Shown: positions 1 to 6,867, counted from the stretch's first letter. The stretch is 64,000 nt of DNA from Phenylobacterium sp. RIFCSPHIGHO2_01_FULL_69_31 (GCF_001824475.1 NZ_MHXN01000013.1:62001-126000), one strand, 5' to 3'. Numbers and translations are program-made. Notes: generated by a model not told the origin, from the letters alone.

Positions 1-16
1 AGGGGGCCTAACCTAG

Positions 17-451
17 ATGGCCGCCAAGCTCTCCAGTTCCGGAGGCGGCCGCTACGAAGAGACTCAGAACGCCGAGATCAACGTCACGCCCTTCGTGGAC
101 GTCATGCTGGTCCTTCTGATTATCTTCATGGTGGCGGCGCCGATGGCGGCCGTGACGGTCAAGGTGGTTCTGCCGCCTGCCGTCGCTCCGCCCGGCACCA
201 ATCCGCCCAAGCCGGTCTATATCTCGATCCAGCCGAACGGCGGCCTGTTCATACAGGACTTCCGGACGGACCTTCCGAGCCTGGGCGACGACCTTCGCAC
301 CCAACTGGGCGCGACGCGGAACCCGACGAAGGAGCGCATCTTTATCCGTGCGGACAAGGACGTGCTCTACGGTGACTTCATGGGCGTGATGAACATGCTG
401 CAGGACAACGGGTTCTACAGCGTGGCTCTCGTCGGTGAAGACAACAACTAG
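17..451 (+). CDS. exbD: ExbD/TolR-family biopolymer transport protein
   Basis: Inner-membrane proton-channel subunit that works with ExbB and TonB to energise outer-membrane TonB-dependent receptors. The 144-residue protein has the family layout: a short cytoplasmic N-terminus, the INVTPFVDVMLVLLIIFMV transmembrane segment (about residues 21-39) carrying the conserved Asp (D28), then a periplasmic domain. An AGGGGG sequence lies upstream of the ATG. The tonB gene starts 10 nt after the stop, so the two are co-transcribed. Caulobacterales usually have exbB and a first exbD upstream, which would lie outside the window. Assignment to ExbD rather than TolR rests on the adjacent TonB. Confidence 0.93.
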   Translation: MAAKLSSSGGGRYEETQNAEINVTPFVDVMLVLLIIFMVAAPMAAVTVKVVLPPAVAPPGTNPPKPVYISIQPNGGLFIQDFRTDLPSLGDDLRTQLGATRNPTKERIFIRADKDVLYGDFMGVMNMLQDNGFYSVALVGEDNN

Positions 452-461
452 GTGGTGACCC

Positions 462-1166
462 ATGACTGATGCTCACCACGAAGTTCTCACCCGGCACAAT
501 CCGTTCGATGATCCCAAGCCGAAACGCCGGCCTGGGACCATCATCGCGCTGATCTTGGCCGTCGTCGTGCACGGGGCGCTGGGCGTCTACCTCTGGAAGA
601 CGCGCTTCGAGCCGAAGTACAAGGAGTACTCGGATGAGGTGACGGACGTGGCTCTCATCAAGCCGGTTCCGCCGCCGCCTCCGCCGCCTCCGCCGCCTCC
701 GCCGCCGAACACGCCGCCTCCGCCGCCGCCGAAGCTGCAGCCCCGGCCGCCCGTCGCGGTGCCCGATATGCCTTCGATCCCGCCGCTGCCGGTTCCGCCG
801 GTCGAGCGTCGGATCGAGGAGCCTCGGCCGCCCGCCGCGCCGCCGCCCGAGCCGCCGCGCCCGTCGGTCATCACCAACCCGGATTGGCTCCGCCGTCCGA
901 CCGGTGACGACATCAACCGCTACTATCCCGACCGTGCGTCGCGGATGGAGGTTGAGGGCCGTGCGACTTTGAGCTGCCAGGTGAACGCCCGGGGCACCCT
1001 TGAAAGCTGCTCGGTGGTGTCCGAGGAGCCGGGTGACATGGGCTTCGGCGACGCCGCCATGAAGATGTCCAGGCTCTTCAAGATGCGGCCGCAGACCCGG
1101 GACGGTCAGCCCGTCGATGGGGGCACGGTGCGGATCCCGATCCGCTTCTCCCTGCCGAAGGGCTAA
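462..1166 (+). CDS. tonB: TonB family energy transducer
   Basis: Periplasm-spanning protein that couples ExbB/ExbD to TonB-dependent receptors. The 234 residues show a cytoplasmic N-terminus, one transmembrane helix (about 24-45), a very long proline-rich linker (about 68-140) and a C-terminal TonB domain (about 145-232). The last domain contains paired cysteines and the [17 protein letters not shown] and IPIRFSLP motifs, as in the multi-repeat protein encoded at 4.5-5.8 kb. It follows exbD by 10 nt and is closed by an intrinsic terminator. Which receptors it serves cannot be told here. Confidence 0.93.
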   Translation: MTDAHHEVLTRHNPFDDPKPKRRPGTIIALILAVVVHGALGVYLWKTRFEPKYKEYSDEVTDVALIKPVPPPPPPPPPPPPPNTPPPPPPKLQPRPPVAVPDMPSIPPLPVPPVERRIEEPRPPAAPPPEPPRPSVITNPDWLRRPTGDDINRYYPDRASRMEVEGRATLSCQVNARGTLESCSVVSEEPGDMGFGDAAMKMSRLFKMRPQTRDGQPVDGGTVRIPIRFSLPKG

Positions 1167-1199
1167 GCCACCGGCCTTTGGGTCGGCCTAACGAGAACG

Positions 1200-1231
1200 A
1201 GCCCCGGTCGCGCGAGCGGCCGGGGCTTTTT
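1200..1231 (+). terminator. intrinsic terminator of exbD-tonB
   Basis: AGCCCCGG pairs with CCGGGGCT around a short loop and is followed by a run of five T, 34 nt after the tonB stop. The converging acyltransferase gene ends just beyond it. Confidence 0.85.
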
Positions 1232-1240
1232 CGTTGGCCG

Positions 1241-2389
1241 CTATTCCGCGGCGACCGCCGCAGCATTTGGGCGGCGGGGCGCAGGCTTCAGACCGAGCGG
1301 GAGACGCAGGATCGGCACGAGGCGCGCAAGGCCATAGGTCGCCAGGCAGGCCACGATCTCAAGGGCCAGGATGGCGCTTGCCTCAATGAGGGCGGGCAGG
1401 GCCAGCGGCTTCAGGAGATGGCCAGCCAGCACGATCGCCGTCTGATGGATGATGTAGAACGGGAAGACGGCTTCGGTGAGGATCGTCAGGAGCGGCGACC
1501 CCGAGCGGATATAGTGCCGGGCATAGCCGAAGAGGGCGCAGATCACCGTCCAGGCGTAGGTCTCGCGGACGAACGCCGCGACCGTGGTGAGGCTTCCGGC
1601 CTCCTGGACGTACTCGTAGCGGCGCACGAGTAGCCCCACCGCCAGGGCGGCGCATGCGGTGGCCAGGACGCCCAGCCGTCGCCGCTCCAGAAGATCCCAG
1701 GCCGCGTCGTTGCGCGCCATGACGAAGCCGAGCAGGAAGGCGGTCCCGTACTGCAGATGCCCGTAGCCGTCGGCGAAGACGATATGCGTCTCGCCCCACG
1801 CACGCGCCGCGGTGGCGCGGTAGAGACCGAAGATGAGAGCCGGCAGGAGCAGGAGCGCCGGCCCCTTGAGCAGTCGCGTCGCCCCGGCTTCGATGGCGGG
1901 CCAGAACGGCCGCAGCGCGACAGCCAGCATGGTGTAGACCCACAGGTAGGCCACGAACCACAGGTGGTTGTAGGTTGGCAGGATGAGGCCGAAGCTGGGG
2001 TCGAAGGTCAGGTAGCGCGGCCAGAAGTCGAGAAAGCTCCCGGCATAGCCGTTCTTCTCCACGACTTCGGCCCAACTCTGCGGCGCGACGATCAGGATCA
2101 TGCCGAACAACAGTGGGACCAACAGCCGCTGCGAGCGCTCCTTTGCGAGCGTGGCTGAGCTGGCCTTCTCGCCCATGAAACGGCTGGCGGCGCCGGAGAT
2201 GACGAACAGGAGGGTGAGCCGCCACGGGTTCAGCACCCCCATCCATGGCTCCAGATTCCGTAAGACGTGGTTGCTCTTCACGTGCCAATCCCAGGACACG
2301 TAGAACATGCCCAGGTGGTAGAGCAGCAGCAGCAGGAATGCGCCGACGCGCAGGGCGTCCAGGTCGTATCGTCGGGCGGGGGCGGACAT
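1241..2389 (-). CDS. acyltransferase 3 family membrane protein
   Basis: Integral-membrane O-acyltransferase homologue (Acyltransferase_3 fold, OpgC/YeiB-like). The 382 residues begin with YDLDALRVGAFLLLLLYHLG, the typical first helix with the family Arg and His, and contain about ten hydrophobic segments. Such enzymes O-acylate glycans or other extracytoplasmic acceptors; the substrate here is unknown. The ATG at 2389 is preferred because the reading frame upstream is low-complexity Arg/Pro/Ser and would run into the divergent LytTR gene. The LytTR gene starts 86 bp away on the other strand, so the two may share a control region. Confidence 0.82.
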   Translation of the reverse strand: MSAPARRYDLDALRVGAFLLLLLYHLGMFYVSWDWHVKSNHVLRNLEPWMGVLNPWRLTLLFVISGAASRFMGEKASSATLAKERSQRLLVPLLFGMILIVAPQSWAEVVEKNGYAGSFLDFWPRYLTFDPSFGLILPTYNHLWFVAYLWVYTMLAVALRPFWPAIEAGATRLLKGPALLLLPALIFGLYRATAARAWGETHIVFADGYGHLQYGTAFLLGFVMARNDAAWDLLERRRLGVLATACAALAVGLLVRRYEYVQEAGSLTTVAAFVRETYAWTVICALFGYARHYIRSGSPLLTILTEAVFPFYIIHQTAIVLAGHLLKPLALPALIEASAILALEIVACLATYGLARLVPILRLPLGLKPAPRRPNAAAVAAE

Positions 2390-2475
2390 GTGCAGACTCC
2401 GGTCAGCGGGCGCCAAGGAGATGCCGCGCGGACCTGGAATCCCGCCACAAGGAAGGGGCGCGCGGCGGAGCGGTT

Positions 2476-3306
2476 GTGACGGATCGGCAGACCTCAGGGA
2501 CGAACGGTGGGACGCCCGTGACGCGCGGTAAGGGGGATGGACCATTCTTTGCCGCCACAGCGGCCGGGCTGTTTCTCTTCGCGCTCGTCAACACGTTCAG
2601 CGTCCTGGACGACATGGAGGGCGCGGGGCGTACGCTGGACTTCTGGGAGCCGTTCGTCTGGGAGACCACGAGCATCGCGGTGATCCTCGCCATGATGCCG
2701 GTTTTCATGGCGCTGGTCCGGCGGGTGTGGCCGCTGGACCCGCCCTGGCCGCGCGCGGCGGTGGTCCATTTGGCCGGCCTTGTGGCCTTCGCCGTGGCTC
2801 ACGTCACCGCCATGGGCGCGGCGCGCTGGGCGGTCTACGCGGCGGTGGGCGCTCACTACTCGCCGGTCTGGCCGCTGGCCAACTTCATCTACGAGTTCCG
2901 AAAGGACGCTCTCGCTTACACAGGTTTCGTCCTGCTCTACGTGCTGTGGCGACAGCATCTGCGGCCGCGAACCGAAGCAGTCGCCGCGCCGGAGGCGATC
3001 GAGGTTCGCGATGGCGCCCGCCGCCTCTTCGTGCCTCTCGCCGAGTTGGCGTGGATCGAGGCGGCGGGCAACTACGTCGAGCTGCACCGAGGCCAGACCC
3101 CCATCCTGCATCGCGCGGCGCTGAGCGACATCGAGCGGCAGCTGGAAGGCGCGGGCTTCGTCCGGATCCACCGGTCGCGGATCGTGCGGCGGGCCGCCAT
3201 CGCCGAGGTGGAGTCGAAGCCCTCCGGCGACTACGTGGTTCGGCTGGCCGACGGGCGCGAGCTTGCGGGTTCCCGGCGCTATCGCCGCCCTCTGCTCGAC
3301 GCGTGA
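2476..3306 (+). CDS. membrane-anchored LytTR DNA-binding regulator
   Basis: Likely transcription regulator with an N-terminal membrane sensor region in place of a receiver domain. The 276-residue product has about four hydrophobic helices (residues about 20-160) and a C-terminal LytTR domain (about 178-274) with the signatures LAWIEAAGNYVELH, FVRIHRSRIV and SRRYRRPL. The GTG at 2476 is chosen because earlier in-frame codons lie inside the divergent acyltransferase; a purine-rich GGCGGAG sits just upstream. It is transcribed away from the acyltransferase and could control it. The signal sensed is unknown. Confidence 0.8.
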   Translation: MTDRQTSGTNGGTPVTRGKGDGPFFAATAAGLFLFALVNTFSVLDDMEGAGRTLDFWEPFVWETTSIAVILAMMPVFMALVRRVWPLDPPWPRAAVVHLAGLVAFAVAHVTAMGAARWAVYAAVGAHYSPVWPLANFIYEFRKDALAYTGFVLLYVLWRQHLRPRTEAVAAPEAIEVRDGARRLFVPLAELAWIEAAGNYVELHRGQTPILHRAALSDIERQLEGAGFVRIHRSRIVRRAAIAEVESKPSGDYVVRLADGRELAGSRRYRRPLLDA

Positions 3307-3315
3307 TCGCACGGC

Positions 3316-3344
3316 TTGATCGGACCGCCTCGCACGACTAGAAA
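3316..3344 (+). promoter_or_regulatory. candidate sigma70-type promoter for tRNA-His
   Basis: TTGATC at 3316-3321 and TAGAAA at 3339-3344 are separated by 17 bp and end 15 bp before the tRNA. This is a consensus match only. Confidence 0.5.
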
Positions 3345-3359
3345 GCGCGCTCGCGATGC

Positions 3360-3436
3360 GCCGCCCTAGCTCAGTTGGTTAGAGCGCCAGATTGTGGCTC
3401 TGGAGGTCTCCCGTTCGATCCGGGAGGGCGGTACCA
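3360..3436 (+). tRNA. tRNA-His (anticodon GUG)
   Basis: A complete cloverleaf can be drawn. The acceptor GCCGCCC pairs with GGGCGGT, the anticodon stem CCAGA/TCTGG encloses the loop TTGTGGC with anticodon GTG, and the T-arm carries GTTCGATC. The CCA end is encoded. The first pair is G1:U72, the discriminator is A73, and the base before G1 is C, so the otherwise universal extra G-1 of tRNA-His is not encoded. This is the form known from Caulobacter and many other alphaproteobacteria. Confidence 0.96.
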
Positions 3437-3476
3437 TCGCTTCGACGCTGAAACGTCGGGATTTTTCCGGGATCGG

Positions 3477-4319
3477 TTAGGCCGCGGGACGCGGCGACGT
3501 AGGCGCTTCGGGGGCCGCTGCCGCCTGCCGCATCTCGTGGGCGACGCGCAGCGCGTCGGCCGTCGCGGCGTCTGCGGGGAAGAAGGTCTCCAGCGTCAGC
3601 TCCGACAACGTTATATCGACCGGCGTGCCGAAGACGGTGGTCGTCCCGAACAGGGAGAGCAGGGTGTCGCCCGCCATCAGCTGGAACGGGATCACCACAT
3701 TGCCGAAGTCCTCGGGTCGGCGGTCCGGGGCGGGCGGGCGCGGGTAACCCCGGATCTCTTCGATCAGAGCCAGGAGCCCGGGATCGGCGGTGAGCTCTGC
3801 CTGCCGCCGTAGCCTTTCCAGCGCGTGATGATGCCACTCGCCCAGGTTCGCGATCCGGGGGGCCAGACCCTTAGGGTGCAGGGTGAGCCGCATGACGTTC
3901 AGCGTCGGGCCCAGCAACGCCGGATCGACCCCCTCCAGCAGCGGCGCCACCGCGGCGTTGGCGGCCACCAGGTTCCAGCGCAGATCCACCACCAGGGCGG
4001 GGTAGGGCTCGTGCGCCTTCAGGATGACATCCACGGCGCGGCGGGCGGCCGCCAGTTCGGGGGCCTCCAGGCTGCGCTCCGGGAAGACGGGCGCGAAGCC
4101 GGCCGCCACCAGGATCACATTGCGTTCCCGCAGCGGGATCTCCAACTGGTCCGACAGGTGCAGGAGCATCTCGCGACTGGGCTGGGCCCGCCCGGTTTCG
4201 AGGAAGCTTAGATGGCGCGTCGAGATCTCGGCCTCCAGCGCCAGGTCCAGCTGGCTCATCCGACGGCGAGTGCGCCAGTCGCGGAGATGCTCGCCGACGG
4301 GCTTGTGAGGGCTGATCAT
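3477..4319 (-). CDS. XRE regulator with MmyB-like ligand domain
   Basis: Cytoplasmic transcription regulator of 280 residues. Residues about 8-62 are a helix-turn-helix (LRDWRTRRRMSQLDLALEAE, then STRHLSFLETGRAQPSREM). The remainder is the MmyB-like ligand-binding region with its characteristic LVVDLRWNLVAANAA, the NVMRLTLHPKGL stretch and the FFPAD motif near the end. Family members often control a neighbouring short-chain dehydrogenase; none is next door here. A dyad centred about 42 bp upstream of the ATG suggests autoregulation. The ligand is unknown (MmyB itself is reported to bind fatty acid). Confidence 0.88.
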   Translation of the reverse strand: MISPHKPVGEHLRDWRTRRRMSQLDLALEAEISTRHLSFLETGRAQPSREMLLHLSDQLEIPLRERNVILVAAGFAPVFPERSLEAPELAAARRAVDVILKAHEPYPALVVDLRWNLVAANAAVAPLLEGVDPALLGPTLNVMRLTLHPKGLAPRIANLGEWHHHALERLRRQAELTADPGLLALIEEIRGYPRPPAPDRRPEDFGNVVIPFQLMAGDTLLSLFGTTTVFGTPVDITLSELTLETFFPADAATADALRVAHEMRQAAAAPEAPTSPRPAA

Positions 4320-4351
4320 GCGGCGAATTTACCCGGCGCCAGGCGTCGGTC

Positions 4352-4370
4352 CATGACCTCCGAGGTAATG
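4352..4370. promoter_or_regulatory. candidate operator of the XRE/MmyB regulator
   Basis: CATGACCTC-C-GAGGTAATG is a 19-bp dyad with one mismatch between the arms. It lies 33 bp upstream of the regulator's start codon, where autoregulatory operators are usual. Regulator binding is inferred from position and symmetry. Confidence 0.5.
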
Positions 4371-4489
4371 TAACTGGCGGCGTGTATGCGGTCGGCCTAC
4401 GCGCTTGGGTTGCTTTCGGGCCGCGCCAGCGGCATCGTCAACGCGTTGGGGAGTGCGTCGGCGATGGGTAAGCGTAGGGGTTCTGTTGC

Positions 4490-5767
4490 GTGGGGCGGCT
4501 TGCTCGCCCTGGGAGCGCAGCCGGTCCGGGCGCAACGGCTTCCAAGCCACCGAAGAGCGAGTGGGTGCGGTATCCGGAACCGGCGGACTGGACGGCTGTG
4601 GCGCCCGAGCCGGCGCGCAGAGGACAGTTCGCGCGAGCCGTCATGCGGTGCGCCGTCGCGGACAGCGGCGACCTTGAGAAGTGCCGCATCACGCGGGAAA
4701 TGCCCGCCGGCTCGGGGGTCGGCGCAGCGCTGTTGTCGCTGGCGCCAAAATTCGGGCGTGCGCGACCGGGACCCAAGAGTCTGCGCGAAGTCGATGTTCC
4801 CGGCGCCTGGACGACAGTGGATCGCCCGCCGGACTGGGTGAAACGGCCCAGCGCGACCGAGCTACGCGCCGTATTCCCGAGCGAAGCCTACGACAAGGGA
4901 ATCAGCGGCAGCGCGATCATTGACTGCATCGCGACGATCCAGGGTGGGCTGAGCGAGTGCGTCGTGCTCGACGAGAGGCCGGCGGGGATGGCGTTCGGCG
5001 GCGCGGCGATCGCGCTTACGCCCCAGTTCTCGATGAGGCCGGCTACCCTGAAGGGCGCGCCCGTACCGTCCATCGTGCGCGTGCCGATCAACTTCACGCT
5101 GTTCGGCCCCGGACTGCCTGGGGAGAGCAAGAAGGTCGCGCCACCGAACCTGCCATGGATCGAGGCGCCCACCTACGCCGATGTCGTTGCGGCCTATCCA
5201 CCCAAGGCGCGCGAGCAGAGGGTTGGTGGGCGGGCCACCGTGGGGTGCTCAATGACGCGCGAAGGGCGGCTCACACAGTGCAGCACGCTCACGGCCCTGC
5301 CGCGCGGCTACGGGTTCGACGCGGCCGCCAAAAGTCTGGCGAAGCGTTTCCGGCTGGAGGTTCTGTCTGCCTCGGACGCGACGGCCACCCGGAATATCGT
5401 GGTCCACCTGCCCGTGACGTTCGATCCGTCCATGTTGGAGCAGGCCGAGCCGGTGGTCGGCAAACCCAACTGGTCGGCGCTTCCCAGCGCGGACGCGCTG
5501 CGGTCCGCCTTCGAGGCTCTCAAGATGGAGGGCGTACTCCGGGTTCAGCTGAAGTGCGTCATTCGCCCAGGCGGGTACGTCGGAGACTGTGAAGCCATCT
5601 CGGAGCAGCCTGCTGGGAAGGGCCTCGGCGCCATGGCCTTGACGCTTGCGCCGACGTTCCGCGTGACGACCTGGACGGCCGAGGGGCTCCCGACGGTCGG
5701 CGGCAAGGTGGTGATCCCGCTTCGATACGAACCTGGCCCTGCTGCGGCGTCGCCGTCGGCCAAGTAG
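4490..5767 (+). CDS. four-repeat TonB C-terminal-like protein, possible 5' frameshift
   Basis: A 425-residue product from the GTG at 4490, made of four successive TonB C-terminal-like units (about 30-105, 114-205, 222-312 and 327-415). Each has a pair of cysteines, a P-A/R-G-x-G/A-FG-like turn, a terminal beta strand such as VRVPINF or VVIPLRY, and a D/N-W at its start. No transmembrane helix or proline linker is seen, so it is not a functional TonB. A good signal peptide (MGKRRG, then a hydrophobic core ending PVRA) starts at ATG 4464 in a different frame and fades out where the repeat frame begins. A one-base frameshift near 4530-4545 would join them. Probably a secreted periplasmic protein of unknown role. 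Confidence 0.65.
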   Translation: MGRLARPGSAAGPGATASKPPKSEWVRYPEPADWTAVAPEPARRGQFARAVMRCAVADSGDLEKCRITREMPAGSGVGAALLSLAPKFGRARPGPKSLREVDVPGAWTTVDRPPDWVKRPSATELRAVFPSEAYDKGISGSAIIDCIATIQGGLSECVVLDERPAGMAFGGAAIALTPQFSMRPATLKGAPVPSIVRVPINFTLFGPGLPGESKKVAPPNLPWIEAPTYADVVAAYPPKAREQRVGGRATVGCSMTREGRLTQCSTLTALPRGYGFDAAAKSLAKRFRLEVLSASDATATRNIVVHLPVTFDPSMLEQAEPVVGKPNWSALPSADALRSAFEALKMEGVLRVQLKCVIRPGGYVGDCEAISEQPAGKGLGAMALTLAPTFRVTTWTAEGLPTVGGKVVIPLRYEPGPAAASPSAK

Positions 5768-5768
5768 C

Positions 5769-6032
5769 CTACCTCCAGCCACAGGCCACCGAGCGCACCC
5801 CCGCCAGCGTCTGAAGGCGCGCGTGCAGGTGTTCAGCGCGGTGGGGCGGCAGGCCGCCGGTCTCGATCTCCAGGAGGGACAGGCCGCCCTCGGTCCGGAG
5901 GTCGAGGCGGGTGACCGCCGCGCCCTGGACCGGGAACGGCGACAACGCGCGCAGGAGCAGGTCCCCGCCGGCGGCCATCTCGAGGACGAATATCCAGCGC
6001 CGCTCCGCCGGCTCCCGTTTCTCGCTGCTCAC
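5769..6032 (-). CDS. small ACT-like protein (second of pair)
   Basis: An 87-residue protein starting at a GTG that overlaps the preceding gene's TGA (GTGA). The pattern WIFVLEM, an alternating stretch LLEIETGG, a helix RAEHLHARLQTLAGV and a final strand VACGW suggests one beta-alpha-beta-beta-alpha-beta ACT-like fold. It has no catalytic domain. It may bind an amino acid and regulate an enzyme encoded elsewhere, or dimerise with its neighbour. The assignment rests on length, predicted secondary structure and context, with no diagnostic motif. Confidence 0.5.
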   Translation of the reverse strand: MSSEKREPAERRWIFVLEMAAGGDLLLRALSPFPVQGAAVTRLDLRTEGGLSLLEIETGGLPPHRAEHLHARLQTLAGVRSVACGWR

Positions 6033-6301
6033 GAGCGCCCCCGCAGGTGCTCGAGGCGCAGGGACTGCACCCCTACATGGCCGGCTAGCCGGTCGGCGAG
6101 GGACTGCGCGGCGGCCGCGCTGAGACCGCGCAGGGTCAAGGTGGCTTCGACAATCCGCCCCACCGGCTTCAGGCGGAGGGCCGCCAGTTCGCCCGTGGTG
6201 CGGCCCAGGGCGTCGTCGATGGCGGCCAGGGCGGCGTGCGGATGGGGCGTAGCGAAGACGAAGACCTGCAAGGCTTCCGGGGCGGGTTCAGCCAACGACA
6301 T
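6029..6301 (-). CDS. small ACT-like protein, IlvM-like (first of pair)
   Basis: A 90-residue protein that resembles the small regulatory subunit IlvM of acetolactate synthase in length and strand/helix order: QVFVFATPHP, then AALAAIDDALGR, VEATLTLRGL, AQSLADRLAGHVGV and LRLEHLRG. No acetolactate synthase large subunit or other branched-chain gene is nearby. The start ATG at 6301 lies within the end of an upstream short reading frame, and the gene is preceded by a leader region with terminator hairpins, so synthesis is probably controlled by attenuation. Homology to IlvM is a suggestion from pattern only. Confidence 0.55.
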   Translation of the reverse strand: MSLAEPAPEALQVFVFATPHPHAALAAIDDALGRTTGELAALRLKPVGRIVEATLTLRGLSAAAAQSLADRLAGHVGVQSLRLEHLRGRS

Positions 6302-6377
6302 GGACGCGCCTCCCGCTGGAGCGGCCGCTTGTCATGATGATCGTGGGCTTGGCGATGGCGATCGGGCGGAGGGTCAT
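6288..6377 (-). CDS. candidate leader peptide overlapping the ACT gene
   Basis: A 29-codon reading frame with ATG at 6377, preceded by AAAGGA at a suitable distance and rich in Ile and Thr (IAIAKPTIIMT). Its TGA lies inside the first codons of the ACT-like gene (ATG at 6301), an arrangement suited to translational coupling. Existence is inferred from the ribosome-binding site and position; no homologue is recognised. Confidence 0.35.
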   Translation of the reverse strand: MTLRPIAIAKPTIIMTSGRSSGRRVHVVG

Positions 6378-6414
6378 GGCGGTGTCCTTTTCGGGTTGGG
6401 GACGGCCGCGTATG

Positions 6415-6443
6415 AAAAAGCCCCGCGGCCTGGGGCGCGGGGC
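6415..6443 (-). terminator. intrinsic terminator/attenuator before the ACT-like genes
   Basis: On the minus strand GCCCCGCG pairs with CGCGGGGC and is followed by five T. Just upstream is a second perfect hairpin, CGATCTT-CTA-AAGATCG (6447-6463). The position between two short leader reading frames and about 114 bp before the ACT-like gene fits an attenuator. Confidence 0.65.
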
Positions 6444-6474
6444 GGTCGATCTTCTAAAGATCGTGGCGTCGTCC

Positions 6475-6606
6475 TTAGGACGTGCGCCGGCGCCCCGCGT
6501 GGCGGGTGATAATCATCGACATTTTGATCATCGCAGGCGCGCGTACGCCGCCGCTGGCCGGGGAGCCGGCGGTGGTCAGTGCGGCGATGGACGTAGTCGG
6601 GCTCAT
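6475..6606 (-). CDS. candidate leader peptide ending in an Ile/Thr/Arg run
   Basis: A 43-codon reading frame with ATG at 6606 behind AGGAG. It is Thr-rich at the start (SPTTS, ALTTAG) and ends MSMIITRHAGRRRTS. The stop codon TAA sits in the loop of a perfect inverted repeat (CGTCC-TAA-GGACG), and the attenuator hairpins follow at once. This is the usual layout of an amino-acid-sensing leader peptide, here perhaps for Ile or Thr. A shorter version from an internal ATG is also possible. Confidence 0.4.
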   Translation of the reverse strand: MSPTTSIAALTTAGSPASGGVRAPAMIKMSMIITRHAGRRRTS

Positions 6607-6648
6607 GGCCGGGACAACTCCTGCCCGCGCTGGATAGCCGATCGCCGG

Positions 6649-6686
6649 GAAAAGCGAAAGGCCGCCCCATTGCTGGGACGGCCTTT
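6649..6686 (-). terminator. intrinsic terminator after the first short ORF
   Basis: On the minus strand a 12-bp stem AAAGGCCGTCCC/GGGGCGGCCTTT (one G-U pair, six-base loop) is followed by CGCTTTT. It would end a short transcript carrying only the reading frame at 6728-6796, or act as a first attenuator. Confidence 0.65.
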
Positions 6687-6727
6687 CCATAGTCGGACCG
6701 CTTAGCGGTTGCGCGACCTTGCCTAGG

Positions 6728-6796
6728 CTAGGCGCGGACCCCGTTCACGGAGGTCCAGGTCGTGAGCTCCGCACCGCGGATGAAACTATGAGACAC
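6728..6796 (-). CDS. 22-codon short ORF behind an extreme Shine-Dalgarno
   Basis: GTG at 6796 followed by 21 codons (SHSFIRGAEL, then TTWTSVNGVRA) and TAG. The ribosome-binding site overlaps the start codon and matches the 3' end of 16S rRNA over 18 nt, with AGGAGG seven bases from the GTG. A terminator hairpin follows 42 bp later. No homologue is recognised. It could be a leader peptide, a small protein or a ribosome-loading decoy. Confidence 0.5.
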   Translation of the reverse strand: MSHSFIRGAELTTWTSVNGVRA

Positions 6797-6813
6797 TGGA
6801 TCACCTCCTTTCT
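6796..6813 (-). promoter_or_regulatory. 18-nt extended Shine-Dalgarno sequence
   Basis: The minus strand reads AGAAAGGAGGTGATCCAG, the exact complement of the alphaproteobacterial 16S rRNA 3' tail as I remember it (CTGGATCACCTCCTTTCT). Normal sites match 4-8 nt. The match stops on both sides, so this is not a larger rRNA fragment. Confidence 0.75.
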
Positions 6814-6833
6814 GAAGTTGGACAGACATTCAG

Positions 6834-6863
6834 AATATGGGGGGCGTTTTTCGAGTCTGCCAA
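6834..6863 (-). promoter_or_regulatory. candidate promoter of the leader region
   Basis: On the minus strand TTGGCA (6858-6863) and CATATT (6834-6839) are spaced by 18 bp, directly after the patatin gene's stop codon. A GAGTC (GANTC, CcrM methylation) site at 6853-6857 lies in the spacer. Consensus match only. Confidence 0.4.
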
Positions 6864-6867
6864 CGGT

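Noticed and set aside
2245..2475. N-terminal extension of the LytTR regulator
   Set aside because: The extra 77 residues are Arg/Pro/Gly-rich, antisense to the acyltransferase start, and unlike any regulator domain. GTG at 2476 is preferred.
6796..6813. Plus-strand reading as a fragment of a 16S rRNA gene
   Set aside because: Only 18 nt match; bases on both sides differ from rRNA and no other rRNA sequence or spacer is nearby. On the minus strand the same bases are ideally placed as a ribosome-binding site.
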